A stretch of DNA of 64,000 nucleotides, from the NCBI GenBank assembly GCA_026874595.1, contig CM049309.1:21548033-21612032 (forward strand). Reading direction: 5' to 3'. The stretch comes from Sipunculus nudus (taxonomy: Eukaryota > Annelida > Sipuncula > Golfingiida > Sipunculidae). How positions within the stretch are numbered: the stretch's first letter is position 1; each line of letters begins with the position of its first letter. Below, in pieces: positions 26,241 to 39,725 of the stretch. Position numbers and translations under genes: made by a program. Below the pieces are notes generated by a model. That model was not told the origin of the DNA and searched no databases. It saw only the letters and a list, made by a program, of their open reading frames with translations.

Positions 26241-27689
26241 GTCACACACTATAAAGCTTTGTGTACGTTCATTTGGCCTGTGACGTCGCGGTGTGCCGGG
26301 GGGCCATTACCTGGGCTTCATGCAGGGAATACAGACTTAGTTGTTTGATGGAGTTCACGGGCATGCCTGGCCTCCGAACCCTAATTGTGACATAATTGCA
26401 TCTGTCACACGAGCCGAGGATACCCCCTGCCTCGGTGGCACCTCGTTCATTACGACACTGCCATGAGTGTGAAAGAGTGAACTTACTCTAAATCTGAGCC
26501 TGGGAATACCTGTATGTAAAAAAATATATTAAAACCTCAAGAATCGTAAAAAAACTATGTAAAATCTGATCTGAGTTCGTTACGCGAGAATGTTTTTTTT
26601 AATACTAGTAAAACCGTCGATATTCAGGTATATGAATATGTGTTTTTATTGATTTTGTTAGTAATATCTTAAGATATTAACATCGTCATCATTCTCTCTC
26701 TCTCTCTCACTCTCTCTCTCTCTCTCATATACATACATGCATATATACACACAGAAATATGTGAGTGTGTGTGTATGCTTTAATTTTCAGCAGAGTTAAT
26801 GTTTTGCACAACACAGCAAACCCTATTTTGTTAAAATCCCAATGAATGGAAATTCAGAGAAGATTCATCCTAATCAATTATGAGAAGGACCATGGGTGAT
26901 CATATAATTAATTTAAAAAAAAATAGGTTGATAAAAAGACTAGTTTATATAAATAAAGTTATATAAAAGAAATATACAACAATTGTTTGATCCTTAAACG
27001 TTAGTCTCAATTATAATTTTTTTTTTTCGAAAATGTTTAGAGATCTTTAAGTATCACATTCAAACTCCAGTATCAATTTGGTCACCACCATGTCAAATCG
27101 AAAGCTATGATGCGAGAAATTAAATTCGAGCCAACTCATAACAATAAATGCCAGTTCTATATTTTTCAAACATATATAAGTTAAAAGTAAATGAATCACA
27201 ATCATTGTTAACAGGTTTATTGATGTGTTGTCAGATATTTGTTTTTTATTTATTCAAAATATTTATACAGTTAACCAGAACTGTTATTATAAAACTGTTC
27301 TTACACAGGGCCCTGTCATTAAACAATAAGATAAAAGGCATGTATTCATAAAATGATAAAACATACAATATACTTATGATATGGTGAACGCCTAAATTAT
27401 AAAAGTACATATATATATGATATGTTACATATCAGATGATAAATATTGCATATGTATCATAAGACACAAACCCGTTCCTAAGTACAAATCACAAGTAAGT
27501 GAATTATACAATCACGTCAAAAATGTGTGTTGGATGACTTAAAAGGATATGTTAAAAGAATATAACACATCATAATCAGAATATAATCTGCACATCGCAA
27601 TTTAAAAAGGCGATCATTTGAACAGTAAAAAGATAATGTTATTTTTCTTTAATTAAACAAAGCTAAGACATTAAAAGGAAAGCTTTTAC
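26241..27689. other. No gene; (TC)n and (GT)n tracts
   Basis: TCTCTCTC repeats at ~26695-26727 and GTGTGTGT near 26762. Otherwise AT-rich without recognised features. Confidence 0.5.
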
Positions 27690-28100
27690 CTTTCATTTGA
27701 AATTTGGTAATGATTGTAAAGACCTGATTTCTTTAGGAAATGAGTTCCAAACAGAAGGACCTCGGTATGAAAAGCCATTTTTGTAGAACTCATTTCTCGG
27801 GTTCGGCCCTGATAGACCTCTTGCTGCAGATCTGGTTACATATAGTTGTGGGTATCATTGACAAACGTAAAATTATTGGGATTGTAGATGCGCATTTGAT
27901 GTACATATCGCTGCATCTGAATGGATATAAAATATTCACATCTTTTAGAAATTGTAAAACATTGTAGCTCTTTCAGAATGGTTGCGCTTGGTATATCGAA
28001 ATCATAACAGCAGGTAACTATACGTGCAGCACGATTTTGTGTTTTTTTTGCCCCTTTGTGTAGCGTACTCGCGTTTTCGTTTTGCCCCACACTCAAACCG
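27690..28100 (-). mobile_element. LINE reverse transcriptase C-terminal remnant
   Basis: Read on the minus strand, 28040-27840 gives AKKTQNRAARIVTCCYDFD and LKELQCFTISKRCEYFI, matching the conserved thumb/C-terminal wording of bivalve LINE polymerases (typically K.QNRAARI...LL..L.WL.I..R). Downstream on the same strand, in another frame, come residues resembling the R.A.RG...N.FY..GF...G..LWN.FP tail. Several frameshifts show it is dead. The element clade is not certain. Confidence 0.65.
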
Positions 28101-29711
28101 CGTGGTCTATGTGTGGTTGCATTGTGGTATTGTAGACTGTTTTAAATGTATTTATTGATAATATTTTAGAAAGTCGAAGTAAAAGTGCGAGATTCGAGGA
28201 TATTTTTTTGCAGAAGATGGAAAAGTGAACACCGAATAGATAGGTGTTTTTTTAGCCAATTTTACTTGGTATTTGGCTATATAGATTTAAAAACGCTATA
28301 CATTACAACATACGCGGCCTCCACCGTTATAAATATTTATGAAATGGTTATGCCATAGCGTCAGATGTATCCTTTTATATGCAAGCATATATTACAAACA
28401 TTTTATTTGTTTTTTATTAAATTGTAACTGCAAAAAAGGTCCACAGTAAAACCGGTGAAAATTGTGTTAGTCGCATGTGTAGAATCATGAAAGTTTATTT
28501 CTTGTATACATGTATAAGGTTAATTCAGCTTGGTGCATTATATATTTCATTTTGTGATTGGTATACAAGTACTGTGTACACAGAGCCTCAGCTATGCAGA
28601 AACAGAACATGTCTCGTGTGGTAAAGTCATGAATCATATGCGGCCAGATTTATCAACTTCTCATAATCACCCGACAAAAAGGCAACAAAACGACGGTACA
28701 GTGTTTACAGCTGCGGATATATCGTTAACCGCGAGTATTACTGACCTTATATTCACATAAATTAAAAAAAAAACTTTAATTATTTTACGTGGCTTAAGCA
28801 ACTAATTGTAATAACTAATGCAAAGCAATCTATTTGGGCCGGAACTAGGCGTCCGGTGGTCAGTATTACATCAATTTGAGGTTTGTTGAAGGGTGTCAGT
28901 CGCACATTAAATGAACATCTATTTAGAAGCAAGACATTGAAATCGTTATCATAGTATGTTGCAACACAGGTATAAATAAATATATATATATATATATTAT
29001 TTTTTGTTATCTTCCGTGACGGTATGGTAGTACAGGGTATAGTGGGCCTAATTCCCGCATTGAGTGCACGAATTCATGTTTCTCATGCAAGGCACCAATT
29101 CCATGCATACAATAGCTTAAAGCTTTGTCCCCTCGTTCTCTGGATAAGGACAGAATGATCCTATAACATGTCCCTGTAACCTGACCTTGGTTCAGGTAGT
29201 TTAAAAGAGTCACGGATCAAAGAGAACTGGAGCTTGGCGGAGACCCGACTCGGTTTCCCTTATCTGTCGAAATATAGTGTGAATTAATCCAGGAGTAAAT
29301 GAGTCCAAGAAACGTTACATATACGAAAGTGTGTACTCTAGTGAAGAGCTCGATGGAGGGTCGAGCAAATACATTGCTCAATACCAAAGTGTAACACGTG
29401 GTTTTGTATGAGCAGGATTAAGCCTCTCGCATTAAGATAAGATAGATATGATTGGCTGCAGGGTGTATGGTTACACGTAGATGTGTTAGCACCCTTTTGT
29501 TATTCTCTGAGATAATAACACAAGGAATGAACAACAGAAGGCTGTTGTTCATCACATTGTGAACGGTATTATATGTACCATAATTTCATGATAATCATGG
29601 CAGTACATAATATGGTGTAACTATAATGCTAAAATATAATATATTGTGGTGTTTTACATATTTTGCATATTTTTACATATTGTTCTGATACATGCACTAA
29701 TAATTCGAGAT

Positions 29712-29793
<82 letters not shown>

Positions 29794-30441
29794 AATATAA
29801 CGTATTGCAAATATATATTTTATTCTAAATTAAAAAAATGTGTATGGAGTATAAATTAGAATCTGCACCACGTTGCCCCTTCATCTTAACTCATACATTC
29901 CTGATCCGGCCGTATATTAAAATAATGACAATATAACCAGCATTTATTAACATATGACAAAGTTTGCTGGCGGCAAGCAAAATCAAAATCAAACTTGTAA
30001 ATGTTTTGTAGTATATTGGCAACAGAGTGTTGATTGTTTAAAACTGATGTTTACTGATAATTTTTCACTTAATGGCCAGTTTGGGGATTTAAAGGGAGGA
30101 AGGAGTTAATTGGTTGAACAAAAGGTAATAGCTGTGCAACAGGTCTCAAATGCTAGAGGTTGTAATCGCTAACCAGATAATTATCCCGCGAACACAGTCT
30201 GTTCAATTAACATTGTGAAAGATGGCACGGTGATGGGAGATAGACTTAGATATTTCAATAACAATAGCTTGTCTGTAATTGAAAATAAATGGCCCTGTCA
30301 CACTTAATTACCCTAATGTTTTGATTTGCCGGATGAGTAACCTGCCAAATTTATAACCACGTGTCAAACGTTAGATTCATAAAGTTAAATCAGTTGGTGT
30401 CAAACATGGTTTCATGCTGATGTAAATTCAAGTGCCAAGCG

Positions 30442-30487
<46 letters not shown>

Positions 30488-31579
30488 TATATATATATAT
30501 ATAACACTGAAGAAAAACAACACTGTAAATTCACAACAGTCTGTTTCACGGGATGCGACCCGATCTTTAGGTGAATGTATTTGTATGTATGTATGTATGT
30601 ATATATATATATATATATATATATACATTTATTTATTTCCTCGCACATGTTTTACATATACTTGAGTTATGAGATATAAGAATTGTTGTCTGGCGCATGA
30701 TGCATTATTATTTATAGGAGAAGAAAGAGAATTTAGTTTTCAAAATTAAATGCGCTGACCAAAACGGACAATTAAGTTATTTGTATTAAAAAATCATACA
30801 TTTTTATCTGGTAACCGCAGATAATTTCTAGGAATACTATAATCGTTGCTTTCTAAAATATTGACATACAAACATGCAATGAAAATCATTACCTAAATCA
30901 TATGAGCTGCGCAATGGACGTGACCATTCCTCATATAGGATTACCGTTGTACTGCAGCCGTGATTGTGCTTCAGGCCCTAGCTGGCAGCTCCTTATGCAA
31001 CGAAAACGCAGACTGCGAAAAGAAGGGGAAATTAAATTTTATGCATGTTAAGGATTTTGTTTGATGAAAGTCAGTAACTGATGACCAGTCCCGCAAGCTA
31101 CATAGACGTATATGTCATGTGGCAAATGGGGGGTCTAAACACGAAAATTAACACTTGTTATGTACAATCAGATGTTCAAAACATTAATGTGGTCATTCAT
31201 TCTTGGTCTTTTCAAACAGCAGTAACACTTTACCATGGGGGCTTCTTGGAAGGTCTGGCTAAAAATTGAGCATGCAGGGACACGTTATCAGCGGACACGT
31301 TGATAAAGGATAAAAACAGATTATGAATGAATGATTATTTACAATTAAAGGTCAAGACGTTCTATCCTGTGTGACTGTTTCATGAATGCAAATACTCAAG
31401 TATATTGTCGCAAGTGTCAGGTGATTTTTTTAGATTATCAAAACGCAAATTGAATTGTAATAAGGAATCTCAACTCTCAGTTTATACAAAAAAATTTGAT
31501 TATATCTAATTTAAAAAAATTTTAATGATGAACATTATCGTGAAAACAATGTCTTTTTCAATTTTATCTTTTATTGCAG
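28101..31579. other. No gene; likely intron or upstream region
   Basis: Contains TA tracts near 28980-29000, a (CA)n(TA)n microsatellite at ~29713-29790, and two TA-rich microsatellites with GTAT repeats at ~30445-30505 and ~30585-30625. A pyrimidine-rich stretch ends in TTATTGCAG at 31571-31579, the acceptor of the next feature. Confidence 0.5.
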
Positions 31580-31658
31580 GATCCGGTGATAGTGAAATGA
31601 TAAGTGCGTCCTAGCAGCCGAGAAAACCACGTGACCGGGAGAGGCTGCAGCTACCATC
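31580..31658 (+). promoter_or_regulatory. 5' UTR of the ankyrin-MAGUK gene with a 5-codon uORF
   Basis: The exon begins after TTTTATTGCAG|GATCC. A short upstream frame ATG-ATA-AGT-GCG-TCC-TAG lies at 31596-31613. The main start, ACCATCATGG, has A at -3 and G at +4, a strong context. Reinitiation after the uORF is plausible. Confidence 0.6.
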
Positions 31659-34600
31659 ATGGGGAAGCGGACGCACGGCCCAGCCTTGCTTCAGGCTATC
31701 GAGCGTAACGACCAGAAAAAAGTCCACGAGATCCTGATGTTAGAAATCCGGTCTAAGAAGAAAATACAAGAAATAATTACAACTAGCCTACGACGTCCAG
31801 CGGCAAACAGCACAGCCTGTCCTCTGTTGGTGGCTGCGAGTCTAGATGATCCTACACTTGTCAAATATTTTGTGTCAAAACACAACGTGAACGTGAACTT
31901 TGTTGTACAGGAACACAACGGACGACGGATTAAGCTCACCACAGCTCTCAAAGTAGCAGTGCGGTATGGGCTGCACGCAATGACTGAAGTGCTGTTAGCC
32001 ATGAACGCAGATCCAAATATTTTGGACCATAAAGGGTGCGCCCCTCTTCACTATGCCATCAGACTAGCAGATTATCGTCTTGCAAAAATGTTAATAAGCA
32101 GAGGTGCGCAAACTAATCTATCTGACGAAACTGACAATACACCGCTTCATCTTGCCACAAAATATGGGCACAGTGAATTAGTGAAATTAATGGTCCAATT
32201 CGGTGGAGATCTGTATAAGAAGGGACCTTACGGTGCAATCCCTATTCACATGGCAGCAAAAGAGGGTCACTTAGCCCTTGTCAAGTTGTTCACATACCAA
32301 GATGTTAATATAAACACTAAAGTGCCTTGTTATGACGGAAAAGAGAAGTCATCTTTACATGTTGCGGCAGAAGAGGGCCACGTCGAGACTACTTTGGCTA
32401 TGGTTGAACAGTTCGGAGCAGATGTGAATATTACGGACTCAGAAGGTGAGACGCCTTTACACGCCACTGTAATCCGTGAATACGACCAATATGGAATGAA
32501 GAGTAAAGACGACTACACAGAGACAGCAAAAGTGCTAGTGAAACATGGTGCTAATGTTAATGCTCAGAACCTTCGAGGTGAAACACCACTTCATCTAGCC
32601 GCGCGAAATGAGTTTCAAAAGGTAGTAGAAGTTTTGGTTCAGGCCGGAGCTAACGCGGCAGTGAAAGACAACGATGGGAATACGGCAATGGCGCTTGTTA
32701 GCGAGAACGACACTGTCACTAAACAGCTGCTGAAAGAAGCAATGGAACAATTAGAGAGAAAATTAAGTGACGCTCTTGAAATTGAGGCACGTGGGTTCAG
32801 CACAAACATACAAAATCAAGGTCGCACAAAATCCCACTCAACCATGAGTATAGTATCTGACGGGACTGTGGGCCGGTCATCCAGTACTTCTGGTCTCTTC
32901 ATGGTTAATGGGAGTTCCAGCACACTTAATGCTGCACAGGGAGATGTATATGAGAATGGTTATCTTCAGCCTCTTGGTTCCAGGAACACTCTCACTGATC
33001 AGACCGAGAATCCGAATCCAAATGGCACACCAGCTGGTATGTATGAGACTATTGACGAAAAACTTGACCAAAACAGAAGCTTGAGGAAACGTCGCCTCAG
33101 TAGCGAAATCAGACGGAGTCGCGAACAGATGTTAGAAGGGGATTCCGATTCCACGCAAGGTGAAGAAAAACCTCCTCCTCCAGCTTTTAAAGGCAGACAC
33201 TCCGGCGCTATGGATCTCGAAACAGCTCAGCAGGCCAGGCCCATGAACACATTCACAAATAATCTGCCTGACCATCCGACATCAATGCCAGTCATGAGAA
33301 AGGTTCTTCCTGAACTGAATCAAGCAGTGAAAGGACGGTCTGGAAACTTGGACTTGTCCAGAGACAGTGGTAATACTGGTACATTCAGTTCTACTCCTTA
33401 TTCCAGCAGTGCCCCTGACACAAGTACATCACCGGGCTCAGCAAACGCCAGCTTTGCCCAACGAAACACATACGTACCAACTCCTGCTAACACTACAGTA
33501 CCGAATCAAAGTCGTGGAGTGTATCCTGTGAATCAGCCAATAGTTAATAAACATCTTTTGCATGTCCAACAGACAGAAATTAATGGCGCTATATCAGAAA
33601 GCGATGATACATTTTTCGACGATTCATCCTTTGATACGATGTCTGAGGACTTTTTAGAAGATAATCGGGCACCTGGGCCTGTCATACAGCATATTCAAGA
33701 ACCAACCCCGCAGGTAAAATCTGAAATGGTTCCAATGCGTCTACCAAATCCCCGTGGGGATCCTCGGCTTATGCAAACTTGGTTAGCAGAACAAGCACGT
33801 ATTGTTCATGAAAATGACGACCCGAACGCTCCAGCGATGTTGAATCAAACAAATCTACAGAAACTCCAGGCTGATATCGAAACTGAGAGTATAACTACAA
33901 TGAGTCAAAGTGAAGGAGGTGATTTTGATAGAAGATTCACTATCACATTACAGCCAAGCCAGGGTGGAGAGCAACACGTTACAATAAATACGTCTGAACT
34001 GGCCAAAGCGATCGGAAGGCCCAAAGAAAAACCAAAACCAGCTCCAAAACCTAGAAAATCTAAAAGTAGTACACCTCCGCCAGTAGCACCAGCAGTGCCG
34101 TCACGGCTTACTAAACCATATATGTCGTTTCAAGGAGTTCCAGGAAAACGGCGGGTGGTTCCAAACCCAAACACGAACAACCAAATGAATGATGTCAATG
34201 CTCCTGGAGACAGAAGCAGGAAGCTTTCAGAAGGTGCGCGACCATCTTTTGAAAATGAAAGTGAAACTGACATGAACACTACTGGAAATCAAAGCGCAGG
34301 TTCGCTTCAGTGGGAAAGGTTACCAGCTGAAGATGAGGATTCTTTGTACTGGGAGCATACCAGCACTGAGCAGATATATGAGGCGATTAAAGATCAATCC
34401 CATGATCATTCACAAGCTCAACCTGGAGAAGAAATGTACATGGAAATGCAAAATTCTAGTTCACCCGAACACCAAGTACCGAGCGAAAACCATATGCAGA
34501 AGAGTAATAAGCCAAACCCACAAGATTCTAATAATAATGCTGTCCAAGAACACGGAAAACCCGGAGCTGTGAGAAGCATACAACCTCCGCCATCACCTCG

Positions 34601-37504
34601 TTCACTCGAAAGGAGAAATTCTCGATCAAAACCAGTTGCAATTCCTACTGTTCCTGGCATGGAAGGTCAAGGAAACAAACGAACATCTCTAATGAGCGTG
34701 AATTCAGTTGAAAGTAGAGCTTCTGTCAGTTCACTTAACACGGTCATATACGTTCCAAATGAAGCCGAGAAACAAGTGTCTCCTGCATCCCCAATAGCAC
34801 CAAATACTCCGAGCTATGCTTCCCACCAACAAACACCACAGCAACCGCAAACAGTGCCAGCTAGTCCAGCACAGCATCGACCAGAAACACAGACTCCAAA
34901 TTCACCACTCGTTAGCGTCCAACAAAAACCAAATGAAACTCCAGTTCCGAATTCTGTCTATGAGGAACTACCAGATAGTCCTAAAAAGCAAGTGTCCATC
35001 GGCTCAGAAGAGGTATTCCAAGAATCTCAAGCATTAGCCCCTAACGTGAGACAGATTGAATATGACACCAAGAACAAAATGAGAATTGCCATCGTAGGCG
35101 GCAATGTGGATGGTATTTTTGTCCATAGAGTAGATCCTGGATCGGATGCAGAGATAAAAGGGGTCCGAGAAGGCGATCAGATCCTGCGTGTAAACAATAG
35201 AAGTATGAAGGGGAAGACCAGAGAGGAAGCCCAGCTTTTGTTGATGAGCTTACATGGTAAAATAACACTTTTAGTCGAACAAAAGAAGGACATGTACGAC
35301 CGCACTGTGAGGGGCGGAGGCAGTGGGGATGCCTTTTACGTCAGAGCCATGTTTGATTATGAAGGAGAACGCGACGGCGAACTCAACTTTTCCAAGGGGG
35401 ACATAATGGCTATCAGAGATACGTTTCCTGAAGGCAGGATGGGTTCTTGGCGAGCTACAAAGTTTTATTCATCCTCTAATGAGGAACCCTCTGGGTATAT
35501 TCCAAATAAGGAGCGAGCAGAACAGTACCTGTTAACAAACCAAATGAAAAAGAAGGTACCCGAGAAGGAGCGTGGTGGTATCTTCAGACGAAGCATGCGG
35601 CGATCCAAATCAGCTGATCGCCTGGAGAAAGAAAAAAGAGCGTCAGCGGAAATGATTAAACCGGAAGGCCCATTGTATGAAAGAGTAGATCAGAGGTATC
35701 CCGGCATTCTCCGACCTGTGGTGTTGCTTGGATTGTTCTCCGATGCAGTCCGTAACAAACTCGCCCAAGAATGTGGGTCAAACTATGAATTGCCGCCACC
35801 TGAAGCTGAAGTTCAGATTAACGATTTAGTTGCAGATGTAGAGAAAAAACGGGTGCTTGAGGCTCAGCTGTCGGCGATCAGAAGAGTTGTCAGTCGACGC
35901 AAACACTGCCTACTGATCCTAGGGCCGCAAGGAGTGGACCAGCTTGTAAAGTGGGAGTTGCATCCTATCGTGATATTCCTAGCTGCAGAAAACAAGAACG
36001 TTGTAAAGAATTTGAAAGCAAAACTGGCTCCAGACTTTGACCAGAAAGCTGCGACTCTGTTCGAACAGTCGGCCATGTTTGAGCGTCAAAACTCACATCT
36101 GTTCACAGCTACAGTGCCTTACACCATGGGAGAGTCTTGGTACACTCTCCTGAAAGACACAATAGGTAGAATACAAAATCAACCAGTGTGGGTAAAACTG
36201 AGCCAGGATGAACTGGACGGGGAAGATGATGCTGGCGTAGTCTCTGTTAGAAAAGTGACAACGACCACCAGCACTGGCCAACAGCGGACTGTCAATTATG
36301 TGCAGCTACAGCCAAGGGCTTCTGAGTCTGATGCTGGTCAACAACCAACATCTGGGGAAGACGAGAACAAAGTTGTAATCCATGATCATCCAGACGCAAA
36401 CGATCCAAATACCAGCGACCTGGGTCTGATGCGGCCACGGCATACTCAGAACAACCAGTTTCACAACCAGCAGCAACAGCACATGCCGTACCAAGGACAG
36501 CATATACCTAATAACATTCCTCAAAATACTGGAACGCAGGATCCACACCAACAGGTGAACATTCTCTCATACATGGACTCTCCTAATCAGCCCAGGTCAA
36601 TATTAAAGAATAGAAGTCCAATGGAGGGAAATCAAGGAGGACCATCTCCAGTGCCATCCACTGACTCGTCTGTTATATCCGTCCAACAGCAAATGCAAGG
36701 GCATTACCAGCAGCAACAACAATATCAAAGTCATGGACATTATCAGCAGCAGCAATACCAAATGCACCAGCAGCATGTATATCACGGTCAGGTGCCACCT
36801 CGCATGATGGGACCCCAGCACGTCGGGCACAACCCAAGGATGCCCTATCAGCACCAGGCTCAGATGAAGCAAGCTCCACCTCAGCAGTTACAACAAGGCC
36901 AGCAGATGGCGCCGTATGCTCAGGTGCAGTTTCAGAGAGGACCTCAGTCGGGACAAGTTAGACAGCCAGCCCCACAGCCAGTACACTATGCGTCTGTCAG
37001 AAAACCGAATTCTGTAAGTAACTTATCCGTTACCTGGTACCAGTATCTTATTTTAGGGAGTTCCTTTCAGCTTCTTTGGGAAATGTAATGCATTTCTGGC
37101 CATGCGCATGATGATGTACATTATCACGTTTACAGTATTGCTGTTTGATTTGTTTTTTTTTTTAATTTAGCTTATTCGTGTTCTTGGACAAATGTATACA
37201 CTAAACCTGAAACTAACCAAGTCCCACTTCTTCACGAATGGCAAAAGAAATCCCCGAACCAGTTAAAAATGACCACCATTTTTAATATTAAAGGGATGAT
37301 AGTCGTTTATTCATAATAACTCTTTATATTACATGTTTACATATTGTTTCTTGGCATAGTTATAATCACTGCCAGTCTATATCTTCAGCCTCCATACGTA
37401 ATGATTTCTTCCAGTGACCAATTTCTGTCTTTTTCAAATTATCCATGACAGATATTCTGTATTTTAACGTATGTTTATTGCAGGGCAAGGAAACAAATTT
37501 GTGA
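31659..37504 (+). CDS. Ankyrin-repeat PDZ-SH3-GUK scaffold (ZO-like MAGUK)
   Basis: One coding exon of 5,355 nt (31659-37013) ends at AATTCT|GTAAGT in phase 0; a proposed last exon 37484-37504 after TTATTGCAG adds GKETNL and a stop, giving 1,791 aa. Residues ~50-350 hold about eight ankyrin repeats (NTPLHLATKYGHSELVKLM, ETPLHLAARNEFQKVVEVL). Residues ~350-1125 are a Ser/Pro/Gln-rich linker with an acidic patch (~644-669) and a KPKPAPKPRKSK-PPP stretch (~790-815). Then PDZ ~1130-1210 (IVGGNVDGIFV, GDQILRVNN), SH3 ~1224-1292 (AMFDYEG, GSWRATKF, GYIPNKERAEQ), and guanylate-kinase-like ~1339-1513 whose P-loop is replaced by GLFSDAVRNKL, so it is probably a binding fold. The tail is Gln/His-rich. 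PDZ-SH3-GUK wording is closest to ZO proteins, which link junction membrane proteins to actin. Ankyrin repeats are not part of vertebrate ZO. If not spliced, the C-terminus is at 37088 instead. Confidence 0.88.
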
Positions 37505-39725
37505 CATTTTTTTCTGATTCTGGTGGGCCGCATGTTGAAGCGAAGACGAGTACAACCCATCGACGTTACTGGTCACACTAGCAATACAAGTGCCGCCACC
37601 TGTCGTCGTACCTGGAGTTCCATGGCCTCCGTTCTGTTCGTGTTTTTTCCTTGTGTTGACAAAGCCTATGTCATAGGTTATGTACCTATTACATATTCGT
37701 GTATAACACGAAGGAATATTTTTTACAATTGTCATAAACCCGGGTAACCCCCATGGTATAAAACAAAATTGTATATTGAGATTGCCCCAGTGTTTCTATT
37801 GTATAAAGATGTAATGTAATTGTGATATGATATATTTTAATAGTTTTAGGTTTAGCACAAATGGCATAGTTTTATTACATTTTGGAATATATGTAAGATA
37901 TAAATTGAAGTTATTACTTTTAAATAACTTATTAGCAGTTCTGAAGTTTTGTACATTTATAAAAACAAGCGGTAACATATCATGGTTAAGAGCTCGAGCA
38001 CAGCTGTGTACCGCGAGTGCTTCCTCAGGATTTAGCTATATAAGCTGCATATCATGCACGAATTCGTATGGTAACACTGTATGGATCGTCGTTTATTTGT
38101 ATATAAGTATAGAAGAATTTGCTGTAAGACTATGAAATAATGTTTACTGCCAGAATATGTTATATTTGACAGCTGCCACTGAGGGTCATCAGTGATTTTT
38201 TACTCCTCTACTTTACCATGACCTTCCTTCATTTCACTTGTTTAATAGTATACAGTATCTGCAAGTACAGTTTAAATATTGTCACATATTTGTATATAAT
38301 CTTTTTTGTATAGAAAAATATTCAGGCAACGAGACTACGTATGAATGTATATAAATATCCACAGAACACTGGTTCCATTACTGAGATGGTCTCGAAACGG
38401 AATGCGATATTTTGTACTATGCGTTGTCATCGGTTAAAATATAATGCTGGTATAATTTCTATTAGATCGTGAAACCAATCAAACGATGCAACTCAAGAGT
38501 GCATAATCAAAGGCACCCGTCTTAGCATAGACACCCTAATAAAGGATCGTTACCAGTTTATAAGAATTATGATAACTTGATATATTTTTTATTAGTTTTA
38601 GAAATGTTAATGTTTATAATGATTTTACGTATACATAACAAGAGACGCTGTAATTGTATATGTAACAAGAGATGCCGTGTTGTTTCTGATCTCATATTGT
38701 CTCCATTTAGTTGCATGGTTGTTCCAGGATTTATTCCTAGCAGGGCTGGGTTAACAAACGTTTCTGTCGACACCCATCGAATGCCGATAAACTTGTGAAA
38801 GTATATGTGCAATTAAGGATAAAGTATTATAATTTTAAAATCTAACAAACTGTCGACTAATTAATAAATCTGCCTGTAGCAGCCATTATACATTACACAT
38901 AGAATATTGACACATGCTTTTTGTTTTAAATATGGCATTATCAATATGGTATTTTGTGGTATTTTGGACCAGAGAAGATTCATTTCCTAGCGTCTGAAAG
39001 AAAATAAATTTATTAGAAAGGTAGCCTGCTAGACTGAATAAAGGAGATTAAATAACTTGATTATGCAAGGCAAAAATAAACATTATTTAAGATTAAATAC
39101 ATGGGTTGAAGGAAATTATTTAAATTTGAACTTAAATTCTCAATTTAAAAAAGTCGTTTTTGAAAAATTGTGTTGTCGAAGGAAGCACATATAGTTGAGA
39201 ATAAGGAATCCGCAGATGTTCCATTTCTCAAATTAAAAAGATGGATTAAACCCAGCCCTATCATATTTCACAGACGGTGACGTCATCATGTCGTCATTAC
39301 TCCTGGTACCCGGTGTACTCAAGCCTTGTATGACCAGCTTTGTACACCCACATGTTATAACATTTTTAATTAAAATGCTAAGCACTGGAGTTATGGGTTC
39401 CTTTTTATTTTCACATTATAAATGCATTTTCAGTATCACAAAATCGTCTGTGCTGATCACTCCGATGTTGGACTCGGTAAGTCTTGTATTTGACATCTTC
39501 ACCTTAAAATATAGGTTACGTCTATACAGGTTTAGGTTGATATCGTATAGGGCCAGACCCTACTGCAACCTGCATCTTAAAGCTTTGTTAACGAAGTCTG
39601 ACTGCAGCATGTATACCTTAATTTTACACAGAGCTAAGAAAAAGATATTATAGTTCGTTTCAACTTTTTTTCTGAAAAGAGCAAATCAGTAATTTATTTA
39701 CGAAAGCATTTAAATAAATATTGAT
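37505..39725. other. Probable 3' UTR and intergenic DNA
   Basis: AT-rich, with possible polyadenylation signals AATAAA near 38863, 39002 and 39037. A 43-bp exon-like stretch bounded by CATTTTCAG and GTAAGT lies near 39433-39476 and reads YHKIVCADHSDVGL in frame; its gene, if any, is unknown. A ~121-codon open frame across it has no recognisable domain. Confidence 0.4.

Noticed and set aside
31691-36879. Minus-strand open frames opposite the scaffold gene
   Set aside because: Shadow frames of the long plus-strand coding exon without domains.
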